From: JAAFJU01 sp043764895
GTDB lineage: Bacteria > Cyanobacteriota > Cyanobacteriia > Leptolyngbyales > Leptolyngbyaceae
Direction: 5' to 3'
Length of the DNA: 64,000 nucleotides
Assembly (NCBI GenBank): GCA_043764895.1
Contig: JAYUJY010000185.1
Coordinates: forward strand, 1 to 64,000
The position numbers were made by a program, and so were the translations under genes. The notes below the pieces were generated by a model. It ran no database searches, was not told the origin of the DNA, and saw nothing but the letters and a program-made list of their open reading frames with translations. Below are positions 16,633 through 24,538 of this stretch, in pieces. Numbering within the stretch: the stretch's first letter is position 1; each line of letters starts with the position of its first letter.

Positions 16633-17880
16633 ATGGCGTTACAGAAGGGACGGGCCGATCGAAGGCGTAAGGACAAAGGTAGTAAGGGTAACATGAGAGC
16701 GAAAGGGCTACGCGGGGATCAGCGGCGATCGGGGTCGCGATCGGAGTATTTTGGGGAGCATGGAAATGTGGGACCGGGGATGTTACACATTGCGCCGGAT
16801 GCGGCTGCCCCTGAAATTGCGTTGACGGATTATGGGGTGAATCGATGCGATCGGGTGAGTTGTGTGAGTCCTCGGGACGTGGCGGCGTATCTCGCTCAGG
16901 ATTCGGTGACGTGGGTGGATGTAAGGGGGTTAGGCCATGCGCAGACCTTGGAGGAGATGGGGGAGGTGTTTCGGCTGCATCCACTGCTGCTGGAGGATAT
17001 TGTGAATGTGCCGCAACGTCCGAAGGTGGAGGAGATGGAGGATCAAATTTTAGTAATTGCGCGGATGGTGACGTTGCGGGGGACGCCCAGTCATCATTTG
17101 GAGCATTCGGGGGATCATCCGTCCTGTGGCGAGCAGGACTTTTTGACAGAGCAGGTAAGTTTTGTGTTGGGGAGGCAATATCTGCTGTCGGTGCAGGAGG
17201 AGCCGAAGTATGACTGCTTTGAGGGGGTGAGAGAGCGGATTAAGGCGGGGAAGGGAGCGATTCGGAAGTTGGGAGCGGATTATTTGTTGTATGCGCTTCT
17301 AGATGCGATCGTGGATGGTTTTTTTCCGGTGCTGGAGGTGTATGGGGAGCGGTTGGAGATGCTAGAGGACGAGGTGGTGAGGAATCCGTCGCCGCAGACG
17401 TTGGAGAAGATTCATTCGATGAAGCGGGAGTTGATTACGTTGCGTCGAGCGATTTGGCCGCAGCGGGATGTGATTAATTCGTTGATTCGGGACGAGAATG
17501 GGTTGATTGGGGATGAGGTTCGGGTGTATTTGCGGGATTGTTATGACCATGCGATTCAGGTGCTGGATATGGTGGAGATGTACCGAGAGGTGGCGTCAAG
17601 CTTGATGGATGTGTATTTGTCGTCGGTGGGGAATCGGATGAATGAGATTATGAAGTTTTTGACGGTGATGACGAGTATTTTTATCCCGCTGACGTTTATT
17701 GCGGGGGTGTATGGGATGAATTTTAATACTGAGAAGTCCCCGTGGAATATGCCGGAGCTGAATTCGGAGTGGGGATATGTGATCTGTATGGGGATAATGG
17801 CGGCGATCGCGGTTTCGCTTTTGGTGGTGTTTTGGCGGAAGGGGTGGTTTGACGATTATTCGGGGCGGGAGAGGCGGTAG
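16633..17880 (+). CDS. corA: CorA-family magnesium/cobalt transporter
   Basis: 415 residues. A cytosolic alpha/beta domain with HPLLLEDIVNVPQRPKVEE precedes long helices (LRRAIWPQRDVINSLIRDE) and two C-terminal membrane segments separated by the YGMNF signature and its short periplasmic loop. It forms a pentameric channel for Mg2+ (sometimes Co2+ or Ni2+). The N-terminal extension of about 60 basic residues is longer than usual and may be partly disordered. Confidence 0.95.
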   Translation: MALQKGRADRRRKDKGSKGNMRAKGLRGDQRRSGSRSEYFGEHGNVGPGMLHIAPDAAAPEIALTDYGVNRCDRVSCVSPRDVAAYLAQDSVTWVDVRGLGHAQTLEEMGEVFRLHPLLLEDIVNVPQRPKVEEMEDQILVIARMVTLRGTPSHHLEHSGDHPSCGEQDFLTEQVSFVLGRQYLLSVQEEPKYDCFEGVRERIKAGKGAIRKLGADYLLYALLDAIVDGFFPVLEVYGERLEMLEDEVVRNPSPQTLEKIHSMKRELITLRRAIWPQRDVINSLIRDENGLIGDEVRVYLRDCYDHAIQVLDMVEMYREVASSLMDVYLSSVGNRMNEIMKFLTVMTSIFIPLTFIAGVYGMNFNTEKSPWNMPELNSEWGYVICMGIMAAIAVSLLVVFWRKGWFDDYSGRERR

Positions 17881-17947
17881 AGCGATCAGGGGGAGAGGTT
17901 AGTAGAGCGATTGGGTGGGAGAGGCTAGTAGAGCGATCGGGTGGGAA
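17881..17947 (+). repeat. Short tandem repeat after corA
   Basis: About two and a half copies of a 28-base unit containing AGAGCGATCGGGTGGGAGAG / GCTAGT, directly after the corA stop and running into a Family A palindrome. Confidence 0.6.
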
Positions 17948-17949
17948 GA

Positions 17950-17974
17950 GGGCGCGAGATGCGCGCCCTTACGG
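17950..17974 (+). repeat. Family A palindromic repeat, intergenic
   Basis: GGGCGCGAGATGCGCGCCC then TTACGGG, between the convergent corA and phasin-like genes, where it could also act as a transcription barrier. Confidence 0.75.
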
Positions 17975-17993
17975 GATGTGGGGTGATGTGGGG

Positions 17994-18395
17994 CTAGTCT
18001 TTTCGGAGGCGGCGGAGTTCGGCTTGGAGGTCGTCGATTTGGCGGCGCATGTTGGTGACGGGATCGGTGGAGGCTTTGGTGGGTGGGGTCTCGGGTTCGG
18101 GGACTTTGGGGGTTGCGTCGTCGTCGATTTCGATCCGGCGAGGGGATTCAGGGCGGGGGTTACTAGATTGCTGCGATTGCTGGAGGTCGGCTTCTCTTTG
18201 GGCTTTTTGGATTAGGTCGTCTACAAAGCGTTTGGCTTCTTCGGCGGTCATTTCACCGCGATCGACAAATTCGTCTGCTAGTTTCTGAAGTTGGGCTGGG
18301 AGTTCGTTGAGTTTGGTTCCAGCTTTTTCTCCAGCGTAGGCGGCAACACCAATGCCGAGGTAAACGGCTTTTTGAACAAGATCGCTAAGTCCCAT
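17994..18395 (-). CDS. Phasin-family-like protein
   Basis: 133 residues. The N-terminal MGLSDLVQKAVYLGIGVAAYAGEKAG segment followed by an amphipathic helix (LQKLADEFVDRGEMTAEEAKRFVDDL) resembles PhaF/PhaI-type phasin helices and the short cyanobacterial 'phasin family' proteins. A Pro/Glu-rich linker (about 80-110) leads to a C-terminal coiled coil (RRQIDDLQAELRRL). A role on polyhydroxyalkanoate granules is possible but no PHA synthesis genes are nearby. Divergent from ffs. Confidence 0.7.
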   Translation of the reverse strand: MGLSDLVQKAVYLGIGVAAYAGEKAGTKLNELPAQLQKLADEFVDRGEMTAEEAKRFVDDLIQKAQREADLQQSQQSSNPRPESPRRIEIDDDATPKVPEPETPPTKASTDPVTNMRRQIDDLQAELRRLRKD

Positions 18396-18476
18396 GGAGG
18401 TTCTCGGTAAAGGTCTACATCAATGACTGTATTAATGATAGAGGGCGATCGATCGAAATTTAGTCCAGATTGATGC

Positions 18477-18504
18477 TGGACAAGACGGATTTCCGTGCTA
18501 TTGT
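18477..18504 (+). promoter_or_regulatory. Candidate sigma-70-type promoter of ffs
   Basis: A -35-like TGGACA (18477-18482), 16-base spacer and -10-like TATTGT (18499-18504) place the transcription start near 18511, at the predicted 5' end of the SRP RNA. Confidence 0.5.
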
Positions 18505-18511
18505 GAAAGCT

Positions 18512-18609
18512 GACTCGGACCCATGCAGCTTCGACGCCCAAATTTTGTCAGGACCGGAAGGTAGCAGCAATACGGGATGCTCGGTGCAGGCGTGGACTCC
18601 GGGTCTTCT
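18512..18609 (+). ncRNA. ffs: Signal recognition particle RNA, small bacterial type
   Basis: The universally conserved SRP domain IV loop is present (GTCAGGACCGGAAGGTAGCAG, here 18547-18567) with the closing strand GGGATGCTCGGTGCAGGC on the other side. Outer helices pair GACCC (18518-18522) with GGGTC (18601-18605) and GACGCC with GGCGTG. Length about 98 nt fits the 4.5S-type RNA, which with Ffh targets membrane proteins. Ends are set from base pairing and the candidate promoter and may be off by a few bases. Confidence 0.93.
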
Positions 18610-18614
18610 GCGTT

Positions 18615-18908
18615 TTATAAGGATTTTTGCAGTTCTGCCTCTTCTTGGACAACGACGCACCATTCGTAAAGCTTGTAGTTGACGCAGTGGTTGAGAACGA
18701 GGGGATCTTGAGAAATAATAGATTTTGCATGGTCCATTGAGTCGGCTTGGAAGAGCAGCATTCCGCCGCCCCGTTGGCCCCAATAGCCTGTTTTGGCATG
18801 ATGGCCTTGGGTGATGAGATCTTTGACAAAGGCGACGTGGGCAGGGACGTACTGATCGAAGGTGGGTTTATCGACGACGCCTTCTTCAATTTTGACAAAC
18901 CAGGGCAT
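18615..18908 (-). CDS. YciI-like family protein
   Basis: 97 residues with the ferredoxin-like YciI fold: MPWFVKIEEGVVDKPTFDQYVPAHVAFVKDLITQG, then a GGGMLLF strand and the DPLVLNHCVNYKLYEW segment with the conserved Asp-Pro. The biochemical role of most YciI proteins is unknown. Its 3' end lies within a few bases of the convergent ffs 3' end. Confidence 0.85.
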   Translation of the reverse strand: MPWFVKIEEGVVDKPTFDQYVPAHVAFVKDLITQGHHAKTGYWGQRGGGMLLFQADSMDHAKSIISQDPLVLNHCVNYKLYEWCVVVQEEAELQKSL

Positions 18909-19130
18909 GAGCGTTTTCCTTGAAATGGATGGGTTGAGTTCAACAGGTTTTATCGATTCGGTAGATTCAGTTCTACGGATACTGTCAGGTTAGCTGATCT
19001 GCTGTACGGTTAAAATTCTCCTTTTGGGTGAGAGGCTTGTGCGATCGCTCTATTATTTTATCCCGGTATTTTTTAAAGTCGGGCCTTATGCTAGGGAAGT
19101 TAATTTTTTGTGAATGGGTGGTGATGCGTT

Positions 19131-20588
19131 TTGGGCCAATCTGTGAAGGGTGCTAAAGGTTCTGCTAAAAGTGCTAATAAATTCTCTAGCAAAAGCTCTG
19201 GGACGTTAAGTGCTCGTCAGTTGGCGGTGAATGCGTTGCGGCAGGTGCATCAGGGCGGGTATGCGGATGTGGTGGTCGATCGGTTGTTAGGGCAAAATCC
19301 GCTGGAGTCACGCGATCGTCGCTTGTTTACGGAGGTGGTGTATGGGGCGGTGCGGCGGATGCGGACCCTTGATGCGGTGATTGATGCGTTGGCGAAGAAG
19401 TCGGCGTTGGGACAGCCTCCAAACCTGCGGGTGGTGTTGCATGTTGGGTTATATCAAATTTTGTTTTTGGACCATATTCCCAGTTCGGCGGCGGTGGATA
19501 CGACGGTGGAGCTGGCGAAGGGGAATGGGCTGGTGGGGTTGGCGGGGTTTGTGAATGGGCTGTTGCGGCGGTTGGTGCGGGAGTTGGAGGCTGGCGCTGG
19601 GGATAATGGGGATGGGGATGGTGTGGGGAAGATTGATGCGTTGCTTCGCTTAACGCATCCTACGTTGGATGGGGTGGGGCGGTTGGGGGTGGGGTATAGC
19701 TTTCCGGATTGGTTGGTGGCGCTGTGGGTGGGGCAATTTGGAGAGGTGGAGACGGAGTTGTTGTGTGAATGGATGAATCAGCCGCCGCATTTGGATTTGA
19801 GGGTGAATGGGAGGCGTGGGTCATTCGAGTCAGTGGAGCGGGTACTGGGGGGGTTGGATGTGATGGTGAGCCGGATTCCGGGGGTGCCGATGGGGTTGAG
19901 GTTGTCCCATAGCCCTGGGCCGATTCAGGAGATGCCCGGTTTTGCGGCGGGGGAGTGGATGGTGCAGGATGCAAGTGCGCAGTTGGTGGGATATCTGGTG
20001 GATCCGCAGCCGGGAGAGGTGGTGGCGGATTTGTGTGCGGCTCCGGGGGGGAAGTCGGTGCATTTGGCGGAGTTGATGGGGGATGTGGGGCGGGTGATTG
20101 CGCTGGATAAGACGGGATCGCGGTTGAAGAAGGTGAAGCAGAATGTCGATCGGATGGGGATGATCTCGATTGAGATGCTGGAGGGGGATGCGAGAGAGGT
20201 GCGAATTTGGGATGGGTTGTGCGATCGGGTGTTGGTGGATGCGCCTTGTTCGGGGTTGGGGACGCTGAATCGTCATGCGGATGCGCGCTGGCGGCAGTCT
20301 CCGGAGAGTGTTGAGGCGTTGGTGGTGCTTCAGGGGGAGATTTTGGAGTCGGCGGCGCGATGGGTGAAGCCCGGTGGACGGCTGGTGTATTCGACCTGTA
20401 CGTTGCATCCGGCGGAGAATGAGGGGGTGGTGAAGTCGTTTTTGGCGGCGCATCCGGGATGGGCGATCGATCGGGTTTTACCGGATAATCCTGTTTTTCC
20501 GCTGATGGAGGTGGAGGGATGGGTGAGGGTGGTGCCGCATCGGCAGGATATGGATGGGTTTTTTATGGTGAGGTTGAGGCGGGTTTGA
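19131..20588 (+). CDS. rsmB: 16S rRNA (cytosine-967-C5)-methyltransferase RsmB
   Basis: 485 residues from a TTG at 19131; the first 25 residues are Ser/Lys-rich. An NusB-like N-terminal domain (ARQLAVNALRQVHQGGYADVVVDRLL) precedes a SAM-dependent methyltransferase with DLCAAPGGKSVHLAELM, the catalytic Cys in DAPCSGLG and YSTCTLHPAENEGVV. It methylates C967 of 16S rRNA. About residues 168-181 (IDALLRLTHPTLDG) are the in-frame translation of a Family B palindromic repeat, lying in the linker between the two domains, so the gene has absorbed a repeat without losing its frame. Confidence 0.95.
   Translation: MGQSVKGAKGSAKSANKFSSKSSGTLSARQLAVNALRQVHQGGYADVVVDRLLGQNPLESRDRRLFTEVVYGAVRRMRTLDAVIDALAKKSALGQPPNLRVVLHVGLYQILFLDHIPSSAAVDTTVELAKGNGLVGLAGFVNGLLRRLVRELEAGAGDNGDGDGVGKIDALLRLTHPTLDGVGRLGVGYSFPDWLVALWVGQFGEVETELLCEWMNQPPHLDLRVNGRRGSFESVERVLGGLDVMVSRIPGVPMGLRLSHSPGPIQEMPGFAAGEWMVQDASAQLVGYLVDPQPGEVVADLCAAPGGKSVHLAELMGDVGRVIALDKTGSRLKKVKQNVDRMGMISIEMLEGDAREVRIWDGLCDRVLVDAPCSGLGTLNRHADARWRQSPESVEALVVLQGEILESAARWVKPGGRLVYSTCTLHPAENEGVVKSFLAAHPGWAIDRVLPDNPVFPLMEVEGWVRVVPHRQDMDGFFMVRLRRV
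19635..19669 (+). repeat. Family B palindromic repeat inside rsmB
   Basis: GATGCGTTGCTTCGCTTAACGCATCC then TACGTTGGA (split here for length) is translated in frame in rsmB. Identical cores occur between genes at 11234-11265 and 20701-20737. Confidence 0.8.
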
Positions 20589-20623
20589 TTGGGGTGATGG
20601 GGGTGGGCGGTTTTGGGTTTGAA

Positions 20624-20662
20624 AAATCCCTCGATGCTTTGGGCGATCGGGGGATTTCTTTT
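20624..20662 (+). terminator. Rho-independent terminator after rsmB
   Basis: A 12-base-pair stem AAATCCCTCGAT / ATCGGGGGATTT (one G-U pair) with a 10-base loop, followed by CTTTT, 36 bases after the rsmB stop. Confidence 0.75.
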
Positions 20663-20700
20663 GGTATTTGGGTTGGATTGTGGGTTGTTGTTTGGCCCAA

Positions 20701-20737
20701 TGATGCGTTGCTTCGCTTAACGCATCCTACGTTGGAG
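20701..20737 (+). repeat. Family B palindromic repeat, intergenic
   Basis: TGATGCGTTGCTTCGCTTAA then CGCATCCTACGTTGGA; same core as the copy inside rsmB about 1 kb upstream. Confidence 0.8.
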
Positions 20738-20763
20738 GGAATGTTTGTACTTTGTGTGGGGAA

Positions 20764-20967
20764 TTAATCTTCGGGTGGGGTCTTGATGGTGGGGATGAAG
20801 CTGGGGCGATCGCGGTCTTCCCAACCTACGGGACGCTTGGAGTTGTACCAGGCGATGACGCCGATGACGCCTGCGGCTAAGGCTCCGATACCGTAAACAC
20901 CGTTGAAGTATTGGAGATAGGTTTCGTTGTGGACGGCAGGGTTGAGGGTGAGGAGGTGATTTAGCAT
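20764..20967 (-). CDS. Small membrane protein, probable photosystem II assembly protein Psb35
   Basis: 67 residues with a single membrane span (about 24-44, YGIGALAAGVIGVIAWY) and a conserved hydrophilic tail NSKRPVGWEDRDRPSFIP. I associate this tail with the cyanobacterial Psb35 family (Ssl2148 of Synechocystis), which binds the CP47 module and high-light-inducible proteins during photosystem II assembly. The match is from memory. A second short one-span ORF lies about 80 bases upstream on the same strand. Confidence 0.7.
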   Translation of the reverse strand: MLNHLLTLNPAVHNETYLQYFNGVYGIGALAAGVIGVIAWYNSKRPVGWEDRDRPSFIPTIKTPPED

Positions 20968-21048
20968 GGGATGGCTCTCAAGATAGATTTGTTAACTTTT
21001 GTGCATCTTAGCGCAGATTTCAGTGGGCTGAACGCCAAGGCTATGGGG

Positions 21049-21144
21049 TTAACCGCCTGCGGCAAAGGTGGCCATGACGAGGACGGAGAGGAGTAAACCG
21101 GGGCTGAGCATGAGGCAGAGGGTAAAAAGGTCGTGGAGGGTCAT
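21049..21144 (-). CDS. Putative 31-residue single-span membrane microprotein
   Basis: An open frame from an ATG at 21144 to TAA at 21049 encoding a peptide that starts MTLHDLFTLCLMLSPGLLL and is almost wholly hydrophobic, ending FAAGG. GAGAA lies about 11 bases upstream as a weak ribosome site. Size and layout resemble the small photosystem, cytochrome b6f or NDH-1 subunits, and it lies directly upstream of the Psb35-like gene on the same strand. I do not recognise it as any named subunit. Confidence 0.5.
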   Translation of the reverse strand: MTLHDLFTLCLMLSPGLLLSVLVMATFAAGG

Positions 21145-21253
21145 GGTTTGCGTTCTCTATTTGTAATATTCCTCTATGCTAGTTGAACGATCGGGACTTA
21201 AGGGCAAACGATCGGTTTAAGAAATTCTAAAAGTTTTGGGAGTCGGGGACGTC

Positions 21254-21613
21254 ATGAGTCGTTTTTCTTTGGATGAGCTTCAGCGGAAGGATTTTGTGAG
21301 TGCGTTGACGCTGTGGGTGGTGGCGGAGTTTGTGGGGCTGCTGTTTTTCCCGGCTCTTGGGGTGATTAATCCAGGGGTGAAGCTGAAAGAATGGTTCGCG
21401 TTGAGTATTCCGCTGGGCATCGGTGGGGCGATTCTGATTACGCTCAGTTCGCGGTTTGTGGTGCTGTCGAGCGATCGAACGGCGGCGCGGGACTCGAAGC
21501 TATTGGGTTCGATTTTGGGGCAAATTGGGGGCTGGATTGGGCTGGCTGGGGTTTTGTATCCGCTGATTGTGGCGACGATCGAGTTCTTTTCGACGCTGAA
21601 GTCGGTGAAGTAA
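21254..21613 (+). CDS. Hypothetical three-span membrane protein
   Basis: 119 residues from the ATG at 21254 with GGGAG about 11 bases upstream. Three hydrophobic stretches are visible (about 16-36, 50-70 and 86-108), the second preceded by VKLKEWFALSIPLGIGG. I do not recognise a family. It lies between the Psb35-like region (opposite strand) and the AMIN-domain gene (same strand, 129 bases downstream). Confidence 0.7.
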   Translation: MSRFSLDELQRKDFVSALTLWVVAEFVGLLFFPALGVINPGVKLKEWFALSIPLGIGGAILITLSSRFVVLSSDRTAARDSKLLGSILGQIGGWIGLAGVLYPLIVATIEFFSTLKSVK

Positions 21614-21742
21614 GGGGAAAGAATGTTTTTCGGGAGTTGCACATTTGAGAGCTGCACATTCGGGATAAGAGTGTGTAAATAAACGTGCGCTTTCTGAAGT
21701 TGCAGTTATCGTGGTAGCGATCGTCAGGCGAGGTTCTGCCCC

Positions 21743-23779
21743 ATGCTACTGCGTCTTTTGTTACGACTAAATAATTTTAAGCTGAATAATTTGAATCCAT
21801 TGCGTTTGACAAGTGCAATTGTTGTGGCGATCGCAGCGGTGATGGTGGACGCGGCAGGGGCACGGGCAACGTCTATTGATGGATGGAATTATGATCCGGC
21901 GAGTGGACAGCTCAACTTTGAAGTGGCGGATGGGGTGAAGCCTCGGCACTTTTTGATGGCGCAACCCGCTCGAATTGTGGTGGATTTGCAGGATACGCAG
22001 GTGGGTAATGCGCTGGCTGAGACGGCCTATGCGTCGGGTCCGGTGAAAAAGATTACGGTGGATCAGTTGCAGCCTGGACTGGTGCGGGTGACGCTGTTTA
22101 TGGCGGCGGATGCGGTGTTTTTGAAGGGGCAGGTGGCGATCGATCGGGTGGGGGATGGTCAGCGATCGGTCAGTGATGTGTGGTCGGTGCGTCCGCTGTT
22201 GGCGGGGATGAGTGCCGTGGAAAGTCCGGCAGGTGCGGTTTTGCCAGGAAATAGAGCTGTTCCAGGAAATGCGATCGTTCCGGTGGCTTCAGTGATTCCG
22301 GCTGTGTCACCGATTTCGGGGGAGACAAATTTGCCGGGGCGGTTTAATCGGTCTTCGGAGCCTGCGGTGGTGCCGACGGTGAGTGAGTTGCCGCCAGGGA
22401 TGGCGTCGGTGGTGTTGAGTGCAAGGGTGAAGCCTGTTGAAGTGAAGCCTGCTGAAATTAAGACCCCAGTGAAGCCTGTTTCGGAGGTGATTCCGATCGC
22501 GGTGCCGCAGTTGGTGCTAGTGAAGCCTGCTGAGACCAAGCCTGCGGTGACAAAGCTTGAAACGGCTGGGTCGATCGCCACTAGACCCTCGGATTTGTTA
22601 CAAACGACGCCTGCGGTTTTAGAGGTGCCTGCGATGGCAATGCCTCCGATTCGGGTGCCGAGTCTTGAGATGGGACTGCCGAAAGGTGAGCCTCCGAATG
22701 TTCAAGGCAACCCGTCGAGTGTAGTGAGTGCGATGCCGATTCCGGATGGGATTCCGGCTATTGCTCCGGGCGTTGGATCAGGCGTGCCGACGGTTTCGGT
22801 TCCACCTTTAGGGAGCCTTTGGGTCACTCCTGCGGCGGTGCCTAATGTAATTCCCGGTACGATGCCAAATGCCTTACCCAATGCGTTACCCGCTGTGACG
22901 CCAAATGTGGGTGTGATGCCGTTGCCCGATCGGGTGCCGACGATTGTGCCGACTGTGCGGAGCTTGAGTCCTGTGTTGAGCCTGAGTCCGTCGGTTTCGC
23001 CCGTGATGCAACCGCAGACTCAAGCTGGGCAGAATCAAGCTGTTCAAATGGAGAACTATCGTCCGAGTGGTTCGGGGGTGCAGCCTGTTGAAAGACAGGC
23101 GATCGCCAATAGTCCAGCGTCGGTGGTGCCGGGGCTGATTCAGTTTGGGCAGCCGTTAGGTGAGACTGGAGGTGTGACGTCGTTGCCGCCTGGAATGGCT
23201 CCTGGATTAGTTCCTGGATTGGGTAATGGCGTGACTCCAAGTGTTAATAATGGATTGATGTTGCCGATCGGAACGGTGCTGAAGGTTCGGTATACGGGGA
23301 TTTCGTCTTTGGCGGTGAAGAATGGGGAGGCTAGGCAGGAGATGCTGGTGCTTCAGACGACGATTCGCGATCGATCGGGCCTTGTGATTGCGCCGGAGGG
23401 GACGACGATTTATGGGCGGTTTGAGGGTGGGGCGATGAATAATCGCTTTGTGGCGAGTGCGATTGCGATTCAGGGGCAGATGGTGGCGCTGGTGGCGGAG
23501 TCGGGGGATCTCGGGGGAAGTCGGAACCCGAAACAGGGGAGTTTGTTGCAGAATTCGGGGATTGGGGCGTTGGCGGGAATCATTATTGGGGGATTGACGG
23601 GCGGAAATGTGATCGGCGGGGCGGCGGCGGGGGCGGCGATTACCTATGCGACGACGCCTAAGGTGACGGCGGTGCAGCCTGGACAGGTGTTGGAGATTCG
23701 GTTGACCCAAGATTGGGTGTTGCCCGGTGGGGTGGCGATGGACGATCGATCGGCGGGTCCGATTTCGCGGGGATTTTAG
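21743..23779 (+). CDS. AMIN-domain envelope protein with VirB10/TrbI-like C-terminus
   Basis: 678 residues. A hydrophobic export signal lies near residues 20-45. The AMIN domain follows (about 48-140: GWNYDPASGQLNFEVADG, ARIVVDLQDTQVG, VKKITVDQLQPGLVRVTLF), a module that targets envelope proteins to peptidoglycan or secretion machines. A long Pro/Val-rich region with repeated K-PAE/VKP units (about 230-290) spans the periplasm. The C-terminal domain (LPIGTVLKVRYTG ... APEGTTIYGRF ... Gly-rich IIIGGLTGGNVIGGAAAGAA) resembles TrbI/VirB10-like outer-membrane-associated proteins. Role unknown, perhaps envelope organisation. Its stop overlaps the convergent PD-(D/E)XK-like gene by 4 bases. Confidence 0.82.
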   Translation: MLLRLLLRLNNFKLNNLNPLRLTSAIVVAIAAVMVDAAGARATSIDGWNYDPASGQLNFEVADGVKPRHFLMAQPARIVVDLQDTQVGNALAETAYASGPVKKITVDQLQPGLVRVTLFMAADAVFLKGQVAIDRVGDGQRSVSDVWSVRPLLAGMSAVESPAGAVLPGNRAVPGNAIVPVASVIPAVSPISGETNLPGRFNRSSEPAVVPTVSELPPGMASVVLSARVKPVEVKPAEIKTPVKPVSEVIPIAVPQLVLVKPAETKPAVTKLETAGSIATRPSDLLQTTPAVLEVPAMAMPPIRVPSLEMGLPKGEPPNVQGNPSSVVSAMPIPDGIPAIAPGVGSGVPTVSVPPLGSLWVTPAAVPNVIPGTMPNALPNALPAVTPNVGVMPLPDRVPTIVPTVRSLSPVLSLSPSVSPVMQPQTQAGQNQAVQMENYRPSGSGVQPVERQAIANSPASVVPGLIQFGQPLGETGGVTSLPPGMAPGLVPGLGNGVTPSVNNGLMLPIGTVLKVRYTGISSLAVKNGEARQEMLVLQTTIRDRSGLVIAPEGTTIYGRFEGGAMNNRFVASAIAIQGQMVALVAESGDLGGSRNPKQGSLLQNSGIGALAGIIIGGLTGGNVIGGAAAGAAITYATTPKVTAVQPGQVLEIRLTQDWVLPGGVAMDDRSAGPISRGF

Positions 23780-24423
23780 GGTAGGTTTTTGGCGAGATTT
23801 TCTTGGCAGCAGTGGAAGATGTAATGCAGGGTGCTGAGGATTCGATCGAGGTCTTGGAGGGAGTAGAGGTGGGTCTCTAAGACCTGGTTTTCGGTGGTAA
23901 GGCAGTAAAATTTCCAGCCTTCGCCGTTGGTGACGATGCCGTAGATTTCGATCGGGCGGTTAGGCATTGGATAGGCTTGCTGGTTATTCCATTGGCAGGC
24001 TTTCATTTCGACGAGGCATTGGGCGGCTCCCTGCTCGAAGTCGTCCTTTTTGGCTTCGACGACGCACAGAAGTGGGGCTTCGACGTAGCCGCGTCGTTGG
24101 GTCAGCAAGTAGTCGGCTGAGCCAATCAGGTCTTGGCTTTCTAATGCCGCGCCTTTCCATAGTTTGAGGTTGTCACAGGTGATTAGGGCTTCTTCGCAAA
24201 AGGCGTCGATCAGCAGTTCTCGGGAACGCTCGTAGCTTTGGAGGTCGAAGCAGTGTTCGAGGCGATCGAGGCGTTGTTTGAAGAAGGGGGTTGCGGGGGT
24301 GGGTGGGGCATCGATCGTCCAGTCGATTAGATTTTCGATGTTGAGGTATTTGAGGGCGGTTTTGTATCGGAAGCTAGAGAATTTTTGTTTTTTGGGTTTG
24401 GGTTCTGTGGGTTGGGAGGGCAT
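23776..24423 (-). CDS. PD-(D/E)XK-nuclease-like protein, paralogue 1
   Basis: 215 residues. The core has a conserved Asp in GSADYLL and the Glu-x-Lys in CVVEAKKDDFEQGAAQCLVEM, spaced as in PD-(D/E)XK nuclease folds, then GIVTNGEGWKFY and YSLQDLDRILSTLHYIF. It is clearly related to the gene at 39224-39826 (same VEAKKDDF, GIVTNG and DLDALMSAL pattern). Cyanobacteria carry many such orphan copies of unknown function. No methyltransferase or restriction partner is adjacent. Confidence 0.75.
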   Translation of the reverse strand: MPSQPTEPKPKKQKFSSFRYKTALKYLNIENLIDWTIDAPPTPATPFFKQRLDRLEHCFDLQSYERSRELLIDAFCEEALITCDNLKLWKGAALESQDLIGSADYLLTQRRGYVEAPLLCVVEAKKDDFEQGAAQCLVEMKACQWNNQQAYPMPNRPIEIYGIVTNGEGWKFYCLTTENQVLETHLYSLQDLDRILSTLHYIFHCCQENLAKNLP

Positions 24424-24481
24424 GTATTAGGAGGGGGTTTTGGGTAGGAGAGGATTTTTGGTGAGAGGAGGGGGCTTGGGA

Positions 24482-24505
24482 GGGGCGCGGGAAGCGCGCC
24501 CGTAC
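24482..24505 (+). repeat. Family A palindromic repeat, intergenic
   Basis: GGGGCGCGGGAAGCGCGCCC then GTACG, between the PD-(D/E)XK-like gene and rnz. Confidence 0.75.
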
Positions 24506-24538
24506 GATGGTTGGGGATAGTTGGGGGGATTTGGGGAT

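Noticed and set aside
16181..16696. 171-codon plus-strand ORF
   Set aside because: Antisense to the DUF2993 gene and Gly/Glu/Asp-only in composition; the DUF2993 frame has a real family match.
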